Assembly: GCA_023384415.1 (NCBI GenBank) | Contig: JAHDWJ010000016.1 | Location: 62,001 to 126,000, forward strand | DNA from: Anaerolineae bacterium | Lineage (GTDB): Bacteria > Chloroflexota > Anaerolineae > Promineifilales > Promineifilaceae | Direction of reading: 5' to 3' | DNA length: 64,000 nucleotides | Shown: positions 8,889-18,198 of the stretch, piece after piece | Layout: the number at the start of each line of letters is the position of its first letter | Position numbering within the stretch: position 1 is the stretch's first letter | Made by a program: the position numbers and the translations under genes | The notes under the pieces: generated by a model | What the model was told of the DNA's origin: nothing | What the model saw: only the letters and a program-made list of their open reading frames with translations | The model's database searches: none

Positions 8889-10715
8889 TCACAATTCCAT
8901 GCTCTTACCAGTCGTCAAGATCAATGCCTGCGCCTTAAACGCAGCCACAGCCACCGTGCCCCGGTCTTCACCTGTGCGTGTACGTACTGCTACCCCATGA
9001 GCTTCCGCCTCTTTATCCCCCACTACCAACATATAAGGGATTTTTTGCAGTTGGGCATTGCGGATTTTCTTATTCATCCGATCATCACTCTCATCTACCT
9101 GAACCCGCAAACCAGCCGCCCGCAGCTCTTGAGCTACCTGCCGGGCATATTCATTGTGGCGATCCGTAATCGGCACCATCATCACCTGCACCGGTGCGAG
9201 CCACAAAGGAAACGCCCCATTGAAATGCTCAATCAAAATGCCTACAAACCGCTCCATACTGCCAAACGGGGCGCGGTGAATCATCACCGGGCGATGTTTT
9301 TGCCCATCTTCACCCGTATATTCTAGATCAAACCGCTGCGGCAGTAAGAAATCCACCTGTACCGTGCCCAACTGCCATTCCCGCTTCAACACATCCCGGA
9401 AAATAAAATCGAGCTTCGGGCCATAAAAAGCCGCCTCACCCACCTCAAGGGTGTAATTCATGCCCACCTTATCAGCTGCCTGGCGAATGGCCTTGATCCC
9501 CTGGGCCCACATCTCTGGCGTCCCGGCATATTTATCACTTTCCGGGTCATTCGTCCCCAGCCGGGCACGGAAATCATGGAAGCCCATGGTGTTAAACACA
9601 TGCTGAATCAGGCTGACGACCCCAATAAATTCCGCTTCTAACTGCTCCGGAGTTACAAAGAGGTGAGAATCATCTACGGTAAAACCGCGCACCCGCGTCA
9701 GCCCTGTCAGTTCACCACTCTGCTCATACCGGTAAACCGTGCCAAACTCCGCCAGCCGCAGGGGTAAATCCCGGTAACTGCGTGATTCGCTTTTATAAAT
9801 TTCGATATGGTGGGGGCAGTTCATCGGTTTCAGCATAAACTGTTCCCCATCCACATCAATCGGCGTGTATTGGCTGTCTTTGTAATAGGGGTAATGCCCA
9901 CTGGTGATATACAAATCCAGCTTGCCGATGTGTGGTGTAATGACCGGCAAATAGCCCCGATCTAATTGGGCCTGGCGCAAAAATCGCTCCAACTCTTCAC
10001 GCAAAATAGCTCCATTGGGCAGCCAAAGGGGCAGCCCGGAGCCAACCAGTTGGGAAATATGGAACAGCCCTAACTGTTTGCCCAGCCGCCGATGATCCCG
10101 GTTGCGCGCTTCTTCCAACCGTTTCAGGTAATCATCCAACTCTACTTTGTTGGGCCAGGCTGTGCCGTAAATGCGTTGGAGTTGGGGGTTTTTCTCATCT
10201 CCACGCCAATAGGCGCCGCTGGCCCGTAAAATTTTGACGGCGTTGGCTCTCACCTGCGAGGTATAACCGACATGCGGCCCTCGGCACAGATCAATAAATT
10301 GCCGGTGTTGGTAAATGCCAACCTCTTGCGCCGGTTCCGTTGTGGGGTTGCCCATCTCATCTACTTTGCCGGCCGCCAAATCTCGGATCAGTTCTAGCTT
10401 ATATGGCTGATCGGCAAAGTGGACCAACGCCTGTTCCACCGTCAGGGTATATTGCTCGAATTTGGCATTTTGTTTGAGCAATTCCTTGAACCGGAGTTCA
10501 ATCTTTTCTAAATCTTCTGGCGTGAAGGTACGAGCTTTGCCATTTTCATCTTTGCCCAGGTCAAAATCATAATAAAAGCCATCTTCAATGGGTGGCCCGA
10601 TGGCTAATTTAGCTTCGGGAAAGAGTTCTTTGACCGCCTCGGCCATGACGTGGGCGGCCGAATGACGCAGCCGGTATAGCTCTGACTGTTCGTAGGGGAT
10701 GTTTTGTTCGGACAT
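8889..10715 (-). CDS. thrS: Threonyl-tRNA synthetase (TGS-less)
   Basis: Class II synthetase of 608 residues that charges tRNA-Thr in the cytoplasm. The editing domain has HSAAH at 18-22 and CRGPHV. The catalytic core has KPMNCPHH, the motif 2 stretch RLAEFGTVYRYEQSG and RVRGFTVDDSH. Motif 3 lies around MIHRAPFGSMERF, followed by a C-terminal anticodon-binding domain (APVQVMMVPI...). Typical bacterial ThrRS is 640-680 residues because of an N-terminal TGS domain; here the protein begins directly at the editing domain. AAAGGAG stands eight bases before the ATG. The leader is a T-box (10791-11037), so expression should rise when uncharged tRNA-Thr accumulates. No GCGGCCGC copy occurs in this gene, unlike most neighbours. 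Confidence 0.97.
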   Translation of the reverse strand: MSEQNIPYEQSELYRLRHSAAHVMAEAVKELFPEAKLAIGPPIEDGFYYDFDLGKDENGKARTFTPEDLEKIELRFKELLKQNAKFEQYTLTVEQALVHFADQPYKLELIRDLAAGKVDEMGNPTTEPAQEVGIYQHRQFIDLCRGPHVGYTSQVRANAVKILRASGAYWRGDEKNPQLQRIYGTAWPNKVELDDYLKRLEEARNRDHRRLGKQLGLFHISQLVGSGLPLWLPNGAILREELERFLRQAQLDRGYLPVITPHIGKLDLYITSGHYPYYKDSQYTPIDVDGEQFMLKPMNCPHHIEIYKSESRSYRDLPLRLAEFGTVYRYEQSGELTGLTRVRGFTVDDSHLFVTPEQLEAEFIGVVSLIQHVFNTMGFHDFRARLGTNDPESDKYAGTPEMWAQGIKAIRQAADKVGMNYTLEVGEAAFYGPKLDFIFRDVLKREWQLGTVQVDFLLPQRFDLEYTGEDGQKHRPVMIHRAPFGSMERFVGILIEHFNGAFPLWLAPVQVMMVPITDRHNEYARQVAQELRAAGLRVQVDESDDRMNKKIRNAQLQKIPYMLVVGDKEAEAHGVAVRTRTGEDRGTVAVAAFKAQALILTTGKSMEL

Positions 10716-10790
10716 AATAACTCCTTTATAAGGATTGAGGAATGAGTGGCTACACGCTCGCTACTCGCATACTCGCTACTCGCTCAGGAT

Positions 10791-11037
10791 AAAACAAAAA
10801 ACGCCATCGTCCCGTTATTGGGGCGATGGCGTCTCGCGGTTCCACCCAATTTTCGTATCGTTGTGGCTGGTTATGCGGGATAACCAGGGGGTTAATGATA
10901 CGCTCATTGCTGCTGCTAACGGAGCAACCCGGATTGTCTTACTGAATGGTCTTATGGTTCAGACAATCACTCATGGGGGGTATTGCCACTTGTTTTTGTA
11001 GTGGGGGCTTCCAGCCTATGGCCCATCACTCTCTGTT
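10791..11037 (-). ncRNA. T-box leader of thrS
   Basis: On the minus strand the conserved T-box sequence TGGGTGGAACCGCG occupies 10848-10835. It is followed by a terminator hairpin, ACGCCATCG (10832-10824) pairing with CGATGGCGT (10809-10801), and then TTTTTGTTTT. Upstream, AGAGAGTGATGGG marks the likely stem I start near 11036, and GATTGTCT/AGACAATC forms another stem (about 10968 and 10932). An ACC triplet (Thr) at 10981-10979, just inside a possible ATGGG/CCCAT helix, is a candidate specifier codon. Uncharged tRNA-Thr would stabilise the antiterminator and allow thrS transcription. Specifier and stem I limits are tentative. Confidence 0.85.
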
Positions 11038-11244
11038 ACAATGTCAAGGGCAATGTGTCCCAATCATCGTTTTGGTGACTAAAGGTAATTGTAGGGAGAA
11101 TTATAAGGGGTCGCGGCCGCATGTCAACCCCTAATGACGGATAAACGAAGGATCAAAAATGGGTGTTTTCCCACCATCCGCCATATTGCTTCTGTTATCT
11201 CTTCACCTATACCTTACCCCACAATGAGCCTTTTTTCTCCCTGT

Positions 11245-11272
11245 TTGACGGTCAAACGTGCCATGTTATAAT
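11245..11272 (+). promoter_or_regulatory. Sigma-70-type promoter of the LCP gene with palindrome over -35
   Basis: TTGACG (11245-11250), 16-bp spacer, TATAAT (11267-11272), giving a start near 11279, about 27 bases before the ATG. TTTGACGGTCAAA (11244-11256) is an exact palindrome overlapping the -35 box, a possible operator. Confidence 0.7.
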
Positions 11273-11305
11273 GTTTTTTATCGTTTTATCGGCTCTTAGG
11301 TGCCA

Positions 11306-12742
11306 ATGACTGAAGATTCTTCACTGACTCGTCGCTCGCGTTCACGTATCCGCCTACCTTTATGGGGTGTGGGTTTATTAGCTTTGGTGATAACGCTCTT
11401 ACTGGTAGGTACGGCTGTCTGGCTGTACCGTACCATTGAAGCCATTGCTGCGGACACAGTGGTGATTGAGCCAGTATTCATAACCTCAACTGGGACAAGG
11501 GTCCAACCCAACCCGGCTGTCAACACCCAATTCGAAAATCCTACCCTTTTTAATCCAGAGGCCCAGCCTGTTATTACCAGTAATGCTTTTCAGCCCTGGG
11601 CCGGGCAGGAGCGGGTCAATATTTTGCTGCTGGGCATTGACCAGCGTTGTGATGAAACTGGCCCTACCCGCACGGATAGTATCATGGTGGTAACGATTGA
11701 TCCGGTGGCTAAGACAGCGGCCGCACTCTCGATTCCGCGTGATTTATGGGTTGAAGTGCCCGGTTTTGGGGTTGACAGCATTAACTCGGCTCATTTTATT
11801 GGTGAAGTGAATGAATATCCCGGTGGGGGGCCGGCCCTGGCTGTTAAGACTGTCGCGGCCACCCTGGGCGTACCGATTGATTATTATGTGACCGTCAACT
11901 TTGATGCCTTTGTCGAAGTTGTAGATTTAATCGGGGGAATTACCATTACCGTGCCAGAGACGATTGATGATCTGAAATACCCCGATAGGTGTTATGGCTA
12001 TGATCCGTTTCACATTGAAGCGGGAACACATCAGATGGATGGGCAAACAGCTTTGAAATATGCACGTACCAGAGCCACGTTTGGGGGGGACGTGGACCGC
12101 GCTGCCCGGCAGCAACAAGTTGTCCTGGCCGTGCGTGATAAGGTGTTGTCTCTGAATATGATTCCACAGCTTATTGGGCAATCCCTGGAGCTATGGTTTA
12201 CGTTTCAGAACAATGTGCAAACCAATATGGTTCCGGATCAGGCAATTCAATTAGCCCTGCTGGCGCAAGATATTCCCCGTGCCAATATTCAGACGGTAGT
12301 CATTGATTACACCTATGTATTTAACGAGACTACTCCTGATGGACGGCAGGTACTTGTGCCTAATCGGGATAAAATTCGCCAGTTACGAGAACAGCTATTT
12401 GCCCCGCCGGCGATTCCTACGCCGGTGATTGAAAATTTGCCCGAACGTGCGGCCGCTGAGCAGGCCCGTGTCGCTGTATACAACGGCACCAGCCAATTTG
12501 GTCTCGCGGCCGCAACCGAGGCCTATTTGCAACGCCATAACATCAACGTAACCGAAATCGGTAACGCTGATGCCGCCACCTATCGCACCACCCAAATTAT
12601 TGATTTTGGGTCCCACCCCTTCACCACTCGTTATCTGACACAACTAATGGGGATTCCTCCGCTCAATGTCAGTACTGGCATTAATCCTGATGGGGATTAT
12701 GATGTGCTGATCATCATTGGCGACGATTGGGATGTGCCATGA
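11306..12742 (+). CDS. LytR-CpsA-Psr (LCP) family protein with LytR_C domain
   Basis: 478 residues. An N-terminal membrane segment (about 18-40) is followed by the LCP domain (about 105-290): NILLLGIDQR, RTDSIMVVTID, the arginine segment LSIPRDLWV, INSAHFIG and LKYARTR. A C-terminal LytR_C domain (RVAVYNGTSQFGLA to VLIIIGDDW) follows. LCP proteins transfer polyprenyl-pyrophosphate-linked glycopolymers to peptidoglycan on the outer face of the membrane; the polymer here is unknown. A GTG at 11300 would add two residues; I prefer the ATG at 11306. A clear promoter lies upstream. Confidence 0.92.
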   Translation: MTEDSSLTRRSRSRIRLPLWGVGLLALVITLLLVGTAVWLYRTIEAIAADTVVIEPVFITSTGTRVQPNPAVNTQFENPTLFNPEAQPVITSNAFQPWAGQERVNILLLGIDQRCDETGPTRTDSIMVVTIDPVAKTAAALSIPRDLWVEVPGFGVDSINSAHFIGEVNEYPGGGPALAVKTVAATLGVPIDYYVTVNFDAFVEVVDLIGGITITVPETIDDLKYPDRCYGYDPFHIEAGTHQMDGQTALKYARTRATFGGDVDRAARQQQVVLAVRDKVLSLNMIPQLIGQSLELWFTFQNNVQTNMVPDQAIQLALLAQDIPRANIQTVVIDYTYVFNETTPDGRQVLVPNRDKIRQLREQLFAPPAIPTPVIENLPERAAAEQARVAVYNGTSQFGLAAATEAYLQRHNINVTEIGNADAATYRTTQIIDFGSHPFTTRYLTQLMGIPPLNVSTGINPDGDYDVLIIIGDDWDVP

Positions 12743-12879
12743 TCACTGTGTGACCAGATAAAACCAGCCAATTCTCTCTGTGCCCGGCTCTTAGCCGATT
12801 ATTTTGCCTGGGCTGGTCTAATCCGCAGTCAGTAAACGCCGATGCACACTCCTGCCCAGCCTCGCCATGAGGAGGAGAT

Positions 12880-15033
12880 ATGCCCATAGCTAAATTCGCC
12901 TGCCTGGTGGCTGGCTCCTTGCTCGTTTTTACGGCCGCGTGCCGTCCTGCACCGCCGGAATCACCAGCAACCAGTTCCATTGAGATGGTCCAGGAGGTTG
13001 GTACCACGCAAGAACGCTTCCCCGTACCACCGCCAACAGCAAGCCTGCCTGATATCACGCTCTCCCCTTTACCCAGCACACCAGAGAATGAGGCCACGGC
13101 CGCGGAATTAGTCACCCCTACCCCCTTCCCAGATTTTAGGATGCCATCTGGTTGGAAAGGCGTTGGTTTTTTGAGCGAAGGAGCCTGGATGATAGCCCCG
13201 GACAATTGGGTAAACCTATCTCCCCTGTTGAACAGTCCAGATGTTATCACCCGGTTGGGGCCAACGGTGCGATTGGTCGTAACTGATTCTAAAGAGACAA
13301 GCAACCGCTTGTTTACAGCGCAAACACCCGCCGCGGCCGCTATTGGGCAAGGGGCATTTGTCCTGGCCTTGCTCGACCCTTCTCTGAGCGGCAGCCCAAC
13401 TGCTGGCCTGGAACAAATATTGACCCCACAAGCCAATTTCGAGAGTAGTATGAGACCGCTGGCTGTGAATGGCCTGACTGGGGCTGTCGCCGATGTTTCT
13501 GGCAATCCTCTGGGGTTTTTGCCTGTGCGAGGAGATGGTTTGCGGCTGCGCGTGGCGGCGGTATTGCCGACGGATGAGGGGGAAGGACAATGGGTGATTA
13601 TTTTGGGCGCGGCCGCAGAGCGATGGGGTTTTTATGAACCTGTTTTCAGGCAAATGTTAAACTCCTTGCATCTATTTGGGGGGCAAGAACTCGCCGGAAT
13701 TGTCACCCCGCATAATGTGGTTGGCACCCTCACCAGCGGCACCCAGGTGGCTGGCAGCCTATCTAATGATAAACCAGACACCTGGCTCTTTTATGGACAA
13801 AGCGGTAGTTACGCCACCATCACCCTCACGCCAAATACTCAGAGCAATAACGATCTAATTTTTACCCTCATTGATCCGGCCGGCCGGGTAATGGCTGTTT
13901 TAGATACAGGGTTTACCAATGATGCAGAACGCTTGGTGGATGTGTTGCTTTATCGTACGGGCACATATCAGATACAAGTCACCGAATTTTTTCGCCAACC
14001 GGGGACATACACCCTGCACCTCTCCATTACGCATGAACCCCAATTTGAAGGGGGCGGCCGCATTGCCCCCGGACAGGAAGTAACCAGCCAGCTCCCTGCC
14101 CGTCAGGTACAAACCTGGGTTTTTGAAGGCAGTGCTGGGGAGATTGTCAGTCTTATTCTCACCCCCCTGGACGAACAATTTGATGCTGTATTGCAGGTGG
14201 TAGGACCAGATGGTCGTGAATTGGTGAATCTGGATGAAGGGTTTAGTGGGGATGCTGAGGTGATCGCTAATCTGGAACTACCAGCCACCGGCGAATACGT
14301 TATTGTTGTCCGGGAGTTTAACCGACGCGAGGGACGGTATAAACTTGCCTTAAACCGGGGAGGGACAGCCCTATCCAATTTTTATGATGCCGGAGACCTG
14401 GTGTATGGTCAGGTAAAAGGTGAATCACTACAAGCCGATGAGGCCCATGCCTGGTTCTTTGTCGGCGAGGCAGGAGATGAGATTACCCTGGTTGTGACCC
14501 CGCTAACAACCAGAGCCGATATGACGGTGTGGCTGTTGGGGCCAACTTTGCAACGGTTGGTGATGCAAGATGAATTTTTTGCCGGGGCCACGGAGACGAT
14601 TGTGTATCGTTTACCGCTGGCGGGTCAGTATACGATTTTGGTGCAGGAGTTTTATGGGGAAGCGGCCGCGTACCAAATCGTTCTCACCGGGGGCAACAAC
14701 CCATCACTGGAGCTGGCTGGAAATATTGCTTACGGCGAAACGGTGACCGGAAATATCTCCCAGGGCAAGGAGATGGTCTGGGTATTTGCGGCTCAACAAG
14801 GGGATGTGATTTCGGTAACGCTGCGGCCGCGTGACAATAACAGCGATCTAGTCCTCGTTTTACGTGACCCAGATAACAACATCATATGGGTTGTGGATAA
14901 TGCTCTGGCGGGTGAACCAGAATATCTCCTGACCTTTACGGTATCCAAAACCGGTGAATGGACTCTCCTCCTGCGTGAGTTTTTTGCCATGCCGGGTAGT
15001 TACGCTTTAACTTTAATGAGAATTGAGGAGTAA
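12880..15033 (+). CDS. Lipoprotein with four PPC-type beta repeats
   Basis: 717 residues. The N-terminus (MPIAKFACLVAGSLLVFTAAC) is a lipoprotein signal with Cys at residue 21. A Pro/Thr-rich stretch and a PsbP-like or unknown domain (about 70-260) follow. Four repeats of about 105 residues (roughly 285-715) each have an ITLTP-like strand, D..L.L.DP.G, a GF or FF turn, and a closing G.Y.L.L strand. This is the bacterial pre-peptidase C-terminal (PPC) pattern, usually seen at the ends of secreted enzymes. No catalytic domain is visible, so it is probably a surface binding or structural protein. GAGGAG lies six bases before the ATG. It is followed by comEC after 45 bp, possibly cotranscribed. 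Confidence 0.8.
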   Translation: MPIAKFACLVAGSLLVFTAACRPAPPESPATSSIEMVQEVGTTQERFPVPPPTASLPDITLSPLPSTPENEATAAELVTPTPFPDFRMPSGWKGVGFLSEGAWMIAPDNWVNLSPLLNSPDVITRLGPTVRLVVTDSKETSNRLFTAQTPAAAAIGQGAFVLALLDPSLSGSPTAGLEQILTPQANFESSMRPLAVNGLTGAVADVSGNPLGFLPVRGDGLRLRVAAVLPTDEGEGQWVIILGAAAERWGFYEPVFRQMLNSLHLFGGQELAGIVTPHNVVGTLTSGTQVAGSLSNDKPDTWLFYGQSGSYATITLTPNTQSNNDLIFTLIDPAGRVMAVLDTGFTNDAERLVDVLLYRTGTYQIQVTEFFRQPGTYTLHLSITHEPQFEGGGRIAPGQEVTSQLPARQVQTWVFEGSAGEIVSLILTPLDEQFDAVLQVVGPDGRELVNLDEGFSGDAEVIANLELPATGEYVIVVREFNRREGRYKLALNRGGTALSNFYDAGDLVYGQVKGESLQADEAHAWFFVGEAGDEITLVVTPLTTRADMTVWLLGPTLQRLVMQDEFFAGATETIVYRLPLAGQYTILVQEFYGEAAAYQIVLTGGNNPSLELAGNIAYGETVTGNISQGKEMVWVFAAQQGDVISVTLRPRDNNSDLVLVLRDPDNNIIWVVDNALAGEPEYLLTFTVSKTGEWTLLLREFFAMPGSYALTLMRIEE

Positions 15034-15078
15034 GTCGTTCGCAAACACGTAACTTGAAACCAGAACCCTGAGACTCCT

Positions 15079-17457
15079 ATGCTCCCCATTTACCTGACCC
15101 TCTGTTGGTTTCTTGGGATATGGCTGGCCGCGCAGTTAGGGTTGTCGCCAAACCCGTGGCCCTGGCTGGGAGGTGGGGGAGTGCTGCTGCTCCTGGGTCT
15201 GGTAGGGGAGCGGCGGGTGAATCTGGGCTGGCTGGCTTATGTGGGGATGGTAGGGTTGGGCTGCGGCCGCTTCCTGTTAGCCCAACCAATCATTGATCAA
15301 AACCACATTGCCTATTACAACAACAGCGGCCAACTTATCCTCACTGGCGTTGTCATCACTGAACCAGATGTCCGTGATCGTTCTACCAATTTACGCCTTC
15401 AGGTCGAGACCTTACAACTGCCGGGCGGCCTGACCCTGCCTGTTACCGGCCTGGTCCTGGTGCAAGCCCCCCGTTTTCCCGAAACAACCTATGGTGACCG
15501 GCTAGAGATACGAGGTGAGTTAAGAGTTCCCCCAGAAACCGCCGATTTCAGCTACCGGGAATATCTGGCCCGTCAGGGGATTCACAGCCTGGTCAGCTTT
15601 CCTCGCCTCACGGTGCTGGCTCACGAGCAAGGGTCCCCCTTCCGTCACCTCATTCTGACGGTTAAAGGTCAGGCCCAGGCCACCATCAGCCAGATTATCC
15701 GTGAACCGCAGGCGGCTCTACTCACGGGCATTCTCTTGGGCAACGACAAAGGGCTTTCCCCCCAACTGCAACAAGATTTCCGCACGACGGGCATGACCCA
15801 CATCATCGCCATCTCCGGGTTCAATATTATGCTCCTGGTAGGGGTGCTCCTAAAGCTGTTTGAGCCGCTGGCCGGCAGGCAGTATGGGGCCATCCTGGCG
15901 GCCATCGGCATTGGCTTGTACGCCATTTTGGTCGGGGGGGATGCTTCGGTAATGCGGGCTACGATTATGGGGATGGTCTATCTCTTTTCGACTCGTTTTC
16001 TAGGGCGGGCGTCCTTCCCGTTTGCCTCTCTTTTTGCCGCCGGGCTGTTGATGACCCTATTTAATCCTATGACCTTGTGGGATGTGGGGTTCCAACTTAG
16101 TTTTATGGCAACGCTGGGGCTGATGTTGTATGCCGAACCGTTCAGCCAGGCGGCTAAAAATTGGGTTTCCCGTTACCTGGATGAAAAGACAACGCAGGGG
16201 GTCATTTCCCTGCTCTCAGATGCGGTGCTGGTGACGCTGGCGGCTCAGGTGTTGACCTTGCCCCTGATGATGGCTTATTTTGGGCAGTTGTCGTTGGTGA
16301 GCCTGGTAGCAAATATGCTCATTTTGCCGGTGCAGCCCGCCGTGCTGGTATGGGGTGGGCTCGCGACGCTGGTGGGGATGGTGCTGCCAGGGGTAGGGCA
16401 GATGCTAGGGTGGGTAGCCTGGCTTTGTCTCTGGTATACCATTACCCTGGTGCAGGCATTGGCCCAGGTGCCCGCGGCCGCGGTGCCCATCTCTCTCTCT
16501 CCTACCGGTGTTTTCCTCATCTATCTTCTTATTTTCGGGCCAACCTGGTGGTACCGCCAGGCTCCAGAGCGGCGGGAACGGTTGTGGGAAGGTATCCAGC
16601 GCAATCTGAATCAAAAAATCGCCGTCACGGCCACTCTGGTACTGGCCGTTTTGGCCCTCATCGCCGGGAACAGCCAGCCGGATGGGTATTTGCATCTCTG
16701 GTTTTTTGATGTGGGGCAGGGGGATGCTATCTTTATCCAGACACCCAGTGGTCGCCAAATTTTGATTGATGGCGGGCTATATCCATCGGTATTACAAGAG
16801 GAGTTAGGTCGCCGGATGCCCTTTTGGGATCGGACATTGGATATAGTGATTGCCACCCACCCAGATGCAGATCATGTGGCTGGGCTGCCTGGAGTATGGG
16901 GACGGTACCGGGTGGGGCAGTTGATTACGGATGGCAGCGAGTGGGGGGCGTCACCGGTATTTGATGCTTTGCTCCAGGCGGCCGCAGACCAGGGAACGCC
17001 GGTGCATCGAGCTTATGTTGGGGAGACGATTGTCATTGGGGATGGTGTCCGGTTGGAGATTCTTCATCCTGGTGCTATGCTCAATCAGAGTAACCGGAAT
17101 GAAAATTCGGTTTCGGTGCGGTTGGTGTATGGTAAGATGAAGATATTGCTGACGGGTGATGCGGAACAAGCAGGGGAAGCGGCGATGTTACAAAGCGGCC
17201 GCGACTTACAATCATTTCTGTTTAAGGCCGGGCACCACGGCTCGGAAACATCTAGTGGATCCCAATTTTTGGCGGCGGCGCGGCCGCAAATCGTTGTTGT
17301 TTCCGCCGGTAAAGATAACCGATACGGCCATCCTCACCGGGATTTGTTAGACCGGGTGGCCGGGCAAGGGGCGGCTCTTCTCCGCACCGATGAATTGGGT
17401 ACAATAGAGATCGTTAGTGATGGTGAACTGGTTTGGATACAGGGGTATGGGAGATAA
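15079..17457 (+). CDS. comEC: ComEC/Rec2-type DNA uptake channel protein
   Basis: 792 residues, about the full family length. The N-terminal part has membrane segments and a DUF4131-like soluble domain (about 80-180). The Competence domain follows, with LLTGILLGNDKG and HIIAISGFNIMLLVGV, and roughly ten helices. The C-terminal metallo-beta-lactamase-like domain (about 540-780) has DVGQGDAIFIQTPSG, the metal motif THPDADHVAG (near residue 593), GDAEQAGE and GHHGSETSSG. ComEC moves single-stranded DNA across the inner membrane during natural transformation, and the C-terminal domain is thought to degrade the other strand. No comEA or comF is nearby. The next gene's upstream ATG would overlap its end. 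Confidence 0.93.
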   Translation: MLPIYLTLCWFLGIWLAAQLGLSPNPWPWLGGGGVLLLLGLVGERRVNLGWLAYVGMVGLGCGRFLLAQPIIDQNHIAYYNNSGQLILTGVVITEPDVRDRSTNLRLQVETLQLPGGLTLPVTGLVLVQAPRFPETTYGDRLEIRGELRVPPETADFSYREYLARQGIHSLVSFPRLTVLAHEQGSPFRHLILTVKGQAQATISQIIREPQAALLTGILLGNDKGLSPQLQQDFRTTGMTHIIAISGFNIMLLVGVLLKLFEPLAGRQYGAILAAIGIGLYAILVGGDASVMRATIMGMVYLFSTRFLGRASFPFASLFAAGLLMTLFNPMTLWDVGFQLSFMATLGLMLYAEPFSQAAKNWVSRYLDEKTTQGVISLLSDAVLVTLAAQVLTLPLMMAYFGQLSLVSLVANMLILPVQPAVLVWGGLATLVGMVLPGVGQMLGWVAWLCLWYTITLVQALAQVPAAAVPISLSPTGVFLIYLLIFGPTWWYRQAPERRERLWEGIQRNLNQKIAVTATLVLAVLALIAGNSQPDGYLHLWFFDVGQGDAIFIQTPSGRQILIDGGLYPSVLQEELGRRMPFWDRTLDIVIATHPDADHVAGLPGVWGRYRVGQLITDGSEWGASPVFDALLQAAADQGTPVHRAYVGETIVIGDGVRLEILHPGAMLNQSNRNENSVSVRLVYGKMKILLTGDAEQAGEAAMLQSGRDLQSFLFKAGHHGSETSSGSQFLAAARPQIVVVSAGKDNRYGHPHRDLLDRVAGQGAALLRTDELGTIEIVSDGELVWIQGYGR

Positions 17458-17516
17458 AAACGTGGCAAGTAGAGAGTGGAAGCTCAAAACTAGAAACTAT
17501 ATTGGGAGAAGTGGAA

Positions 17517-18011
17517 GTGAACGAAAATCAGAACAACACAAACGCGTATAATGACCTGGTGAAATTTGGGGTCTTACTGCTCATCTTTGCCGGGACAATT
17601 TTGGTGGTATCACTGCTGCGGCCGCTCATTTTTGGCCGTATCGTTCCCGCTATTTTGGGAGATACCCGGGCGGCTGCCCCACAGCCGGTGGTGCCGGTTG
17701 TCCCTTCCCCCGCCAGCAGCGAGGCCCCCGCCAGCAGTGAGGCCCCAGTGGCGTACCCAGCCCCCTCAGAAATGGTGACACCGTTGGAGACAGGGATGGA
17801 CGCGGCCGCGTACCCTGCCCCAGAGGAGTCACCCGGCGATGAAACTGCCCCCCAATTTATTACCCACGTTCTCCAACCTGGGGAAAATCTAACCCGCTTA
17901 GCCACCCGCTACAATGTGACCGTCGCGCAAATTATTGAGGCCAACCCTGGTTTGCCCAACCCTGATAATGTCCAGGCGGGTACCGCCTTACAAATACCTG
18001 TCGTGCCTTGA
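17517..18011 (+). CDS. Membrane-anchored LysM protein
   Basis: 164 residues from a GTG start: short cytoplasmic N-terminus, one membrane helix (about 17-39, VLLLIFAGTILVVSLL), a Pro/Ala/Ser-rich linker with repeated SSEAP and AYPAP units, and a LysM domain at the C-terminus (ITHVLQPGENLTRLATRYNV, IIEANPGL, AGTALQIPVVP). LysM binds GlcNAc-containing glycans such as peptidoglycan, so the protein likely links membrane and wall. GTG 17517 is preferred because GGGAG lies eight bases upstream. An ATG at 17433 inside comEC would add 28 unlikely residues. A direct repeat of the linker codons suggests slippage growth. Confidence 0.82.
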   Translation: MNENQNNTNAYNDLVKFGVLLLIFAGTILVVSLLRPLIFGRIVPAILGDTRAAAPQPVVPVVPSPASSEAPASSEAPVAYPAPSEMVTPLETGMDAAAYPAPEESPGDETAPQFITHVLQPGENLTRLATRYNVTVAQIIEANPGLPNPDNVQAGTALQIPVVP

Positions 18012-18198
18012 TGATTGACCGCCGACGGCTGACCGCGGACCGCCGTCTGCGGTCAGAAATTTGTACGGCACCATTTCCAAAGAGGACGAACCAGCCCAAA
18101 ATCAGTAAGTGAGAAGATACATTATGATATAGAAATTGGCCGGGTTTTCTGCTACCATGATAGGGTTCTTAATGGCCCACCTTTACCGGGAGATTGCC

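Noticed and set aside
12714..13505. 263-codon minus-strand frame opposite the PPC lipoprotein start
   Set aside because: No motif or ribosome site; the lipoprotein signal and PPC repeats lie on the plus strand.
17433..17516. Upstream ATG for the LysM protein
   Set aside because: It lies inside comEC and adds residues without domain character; the GTG at 17517 has a better ribosome site.
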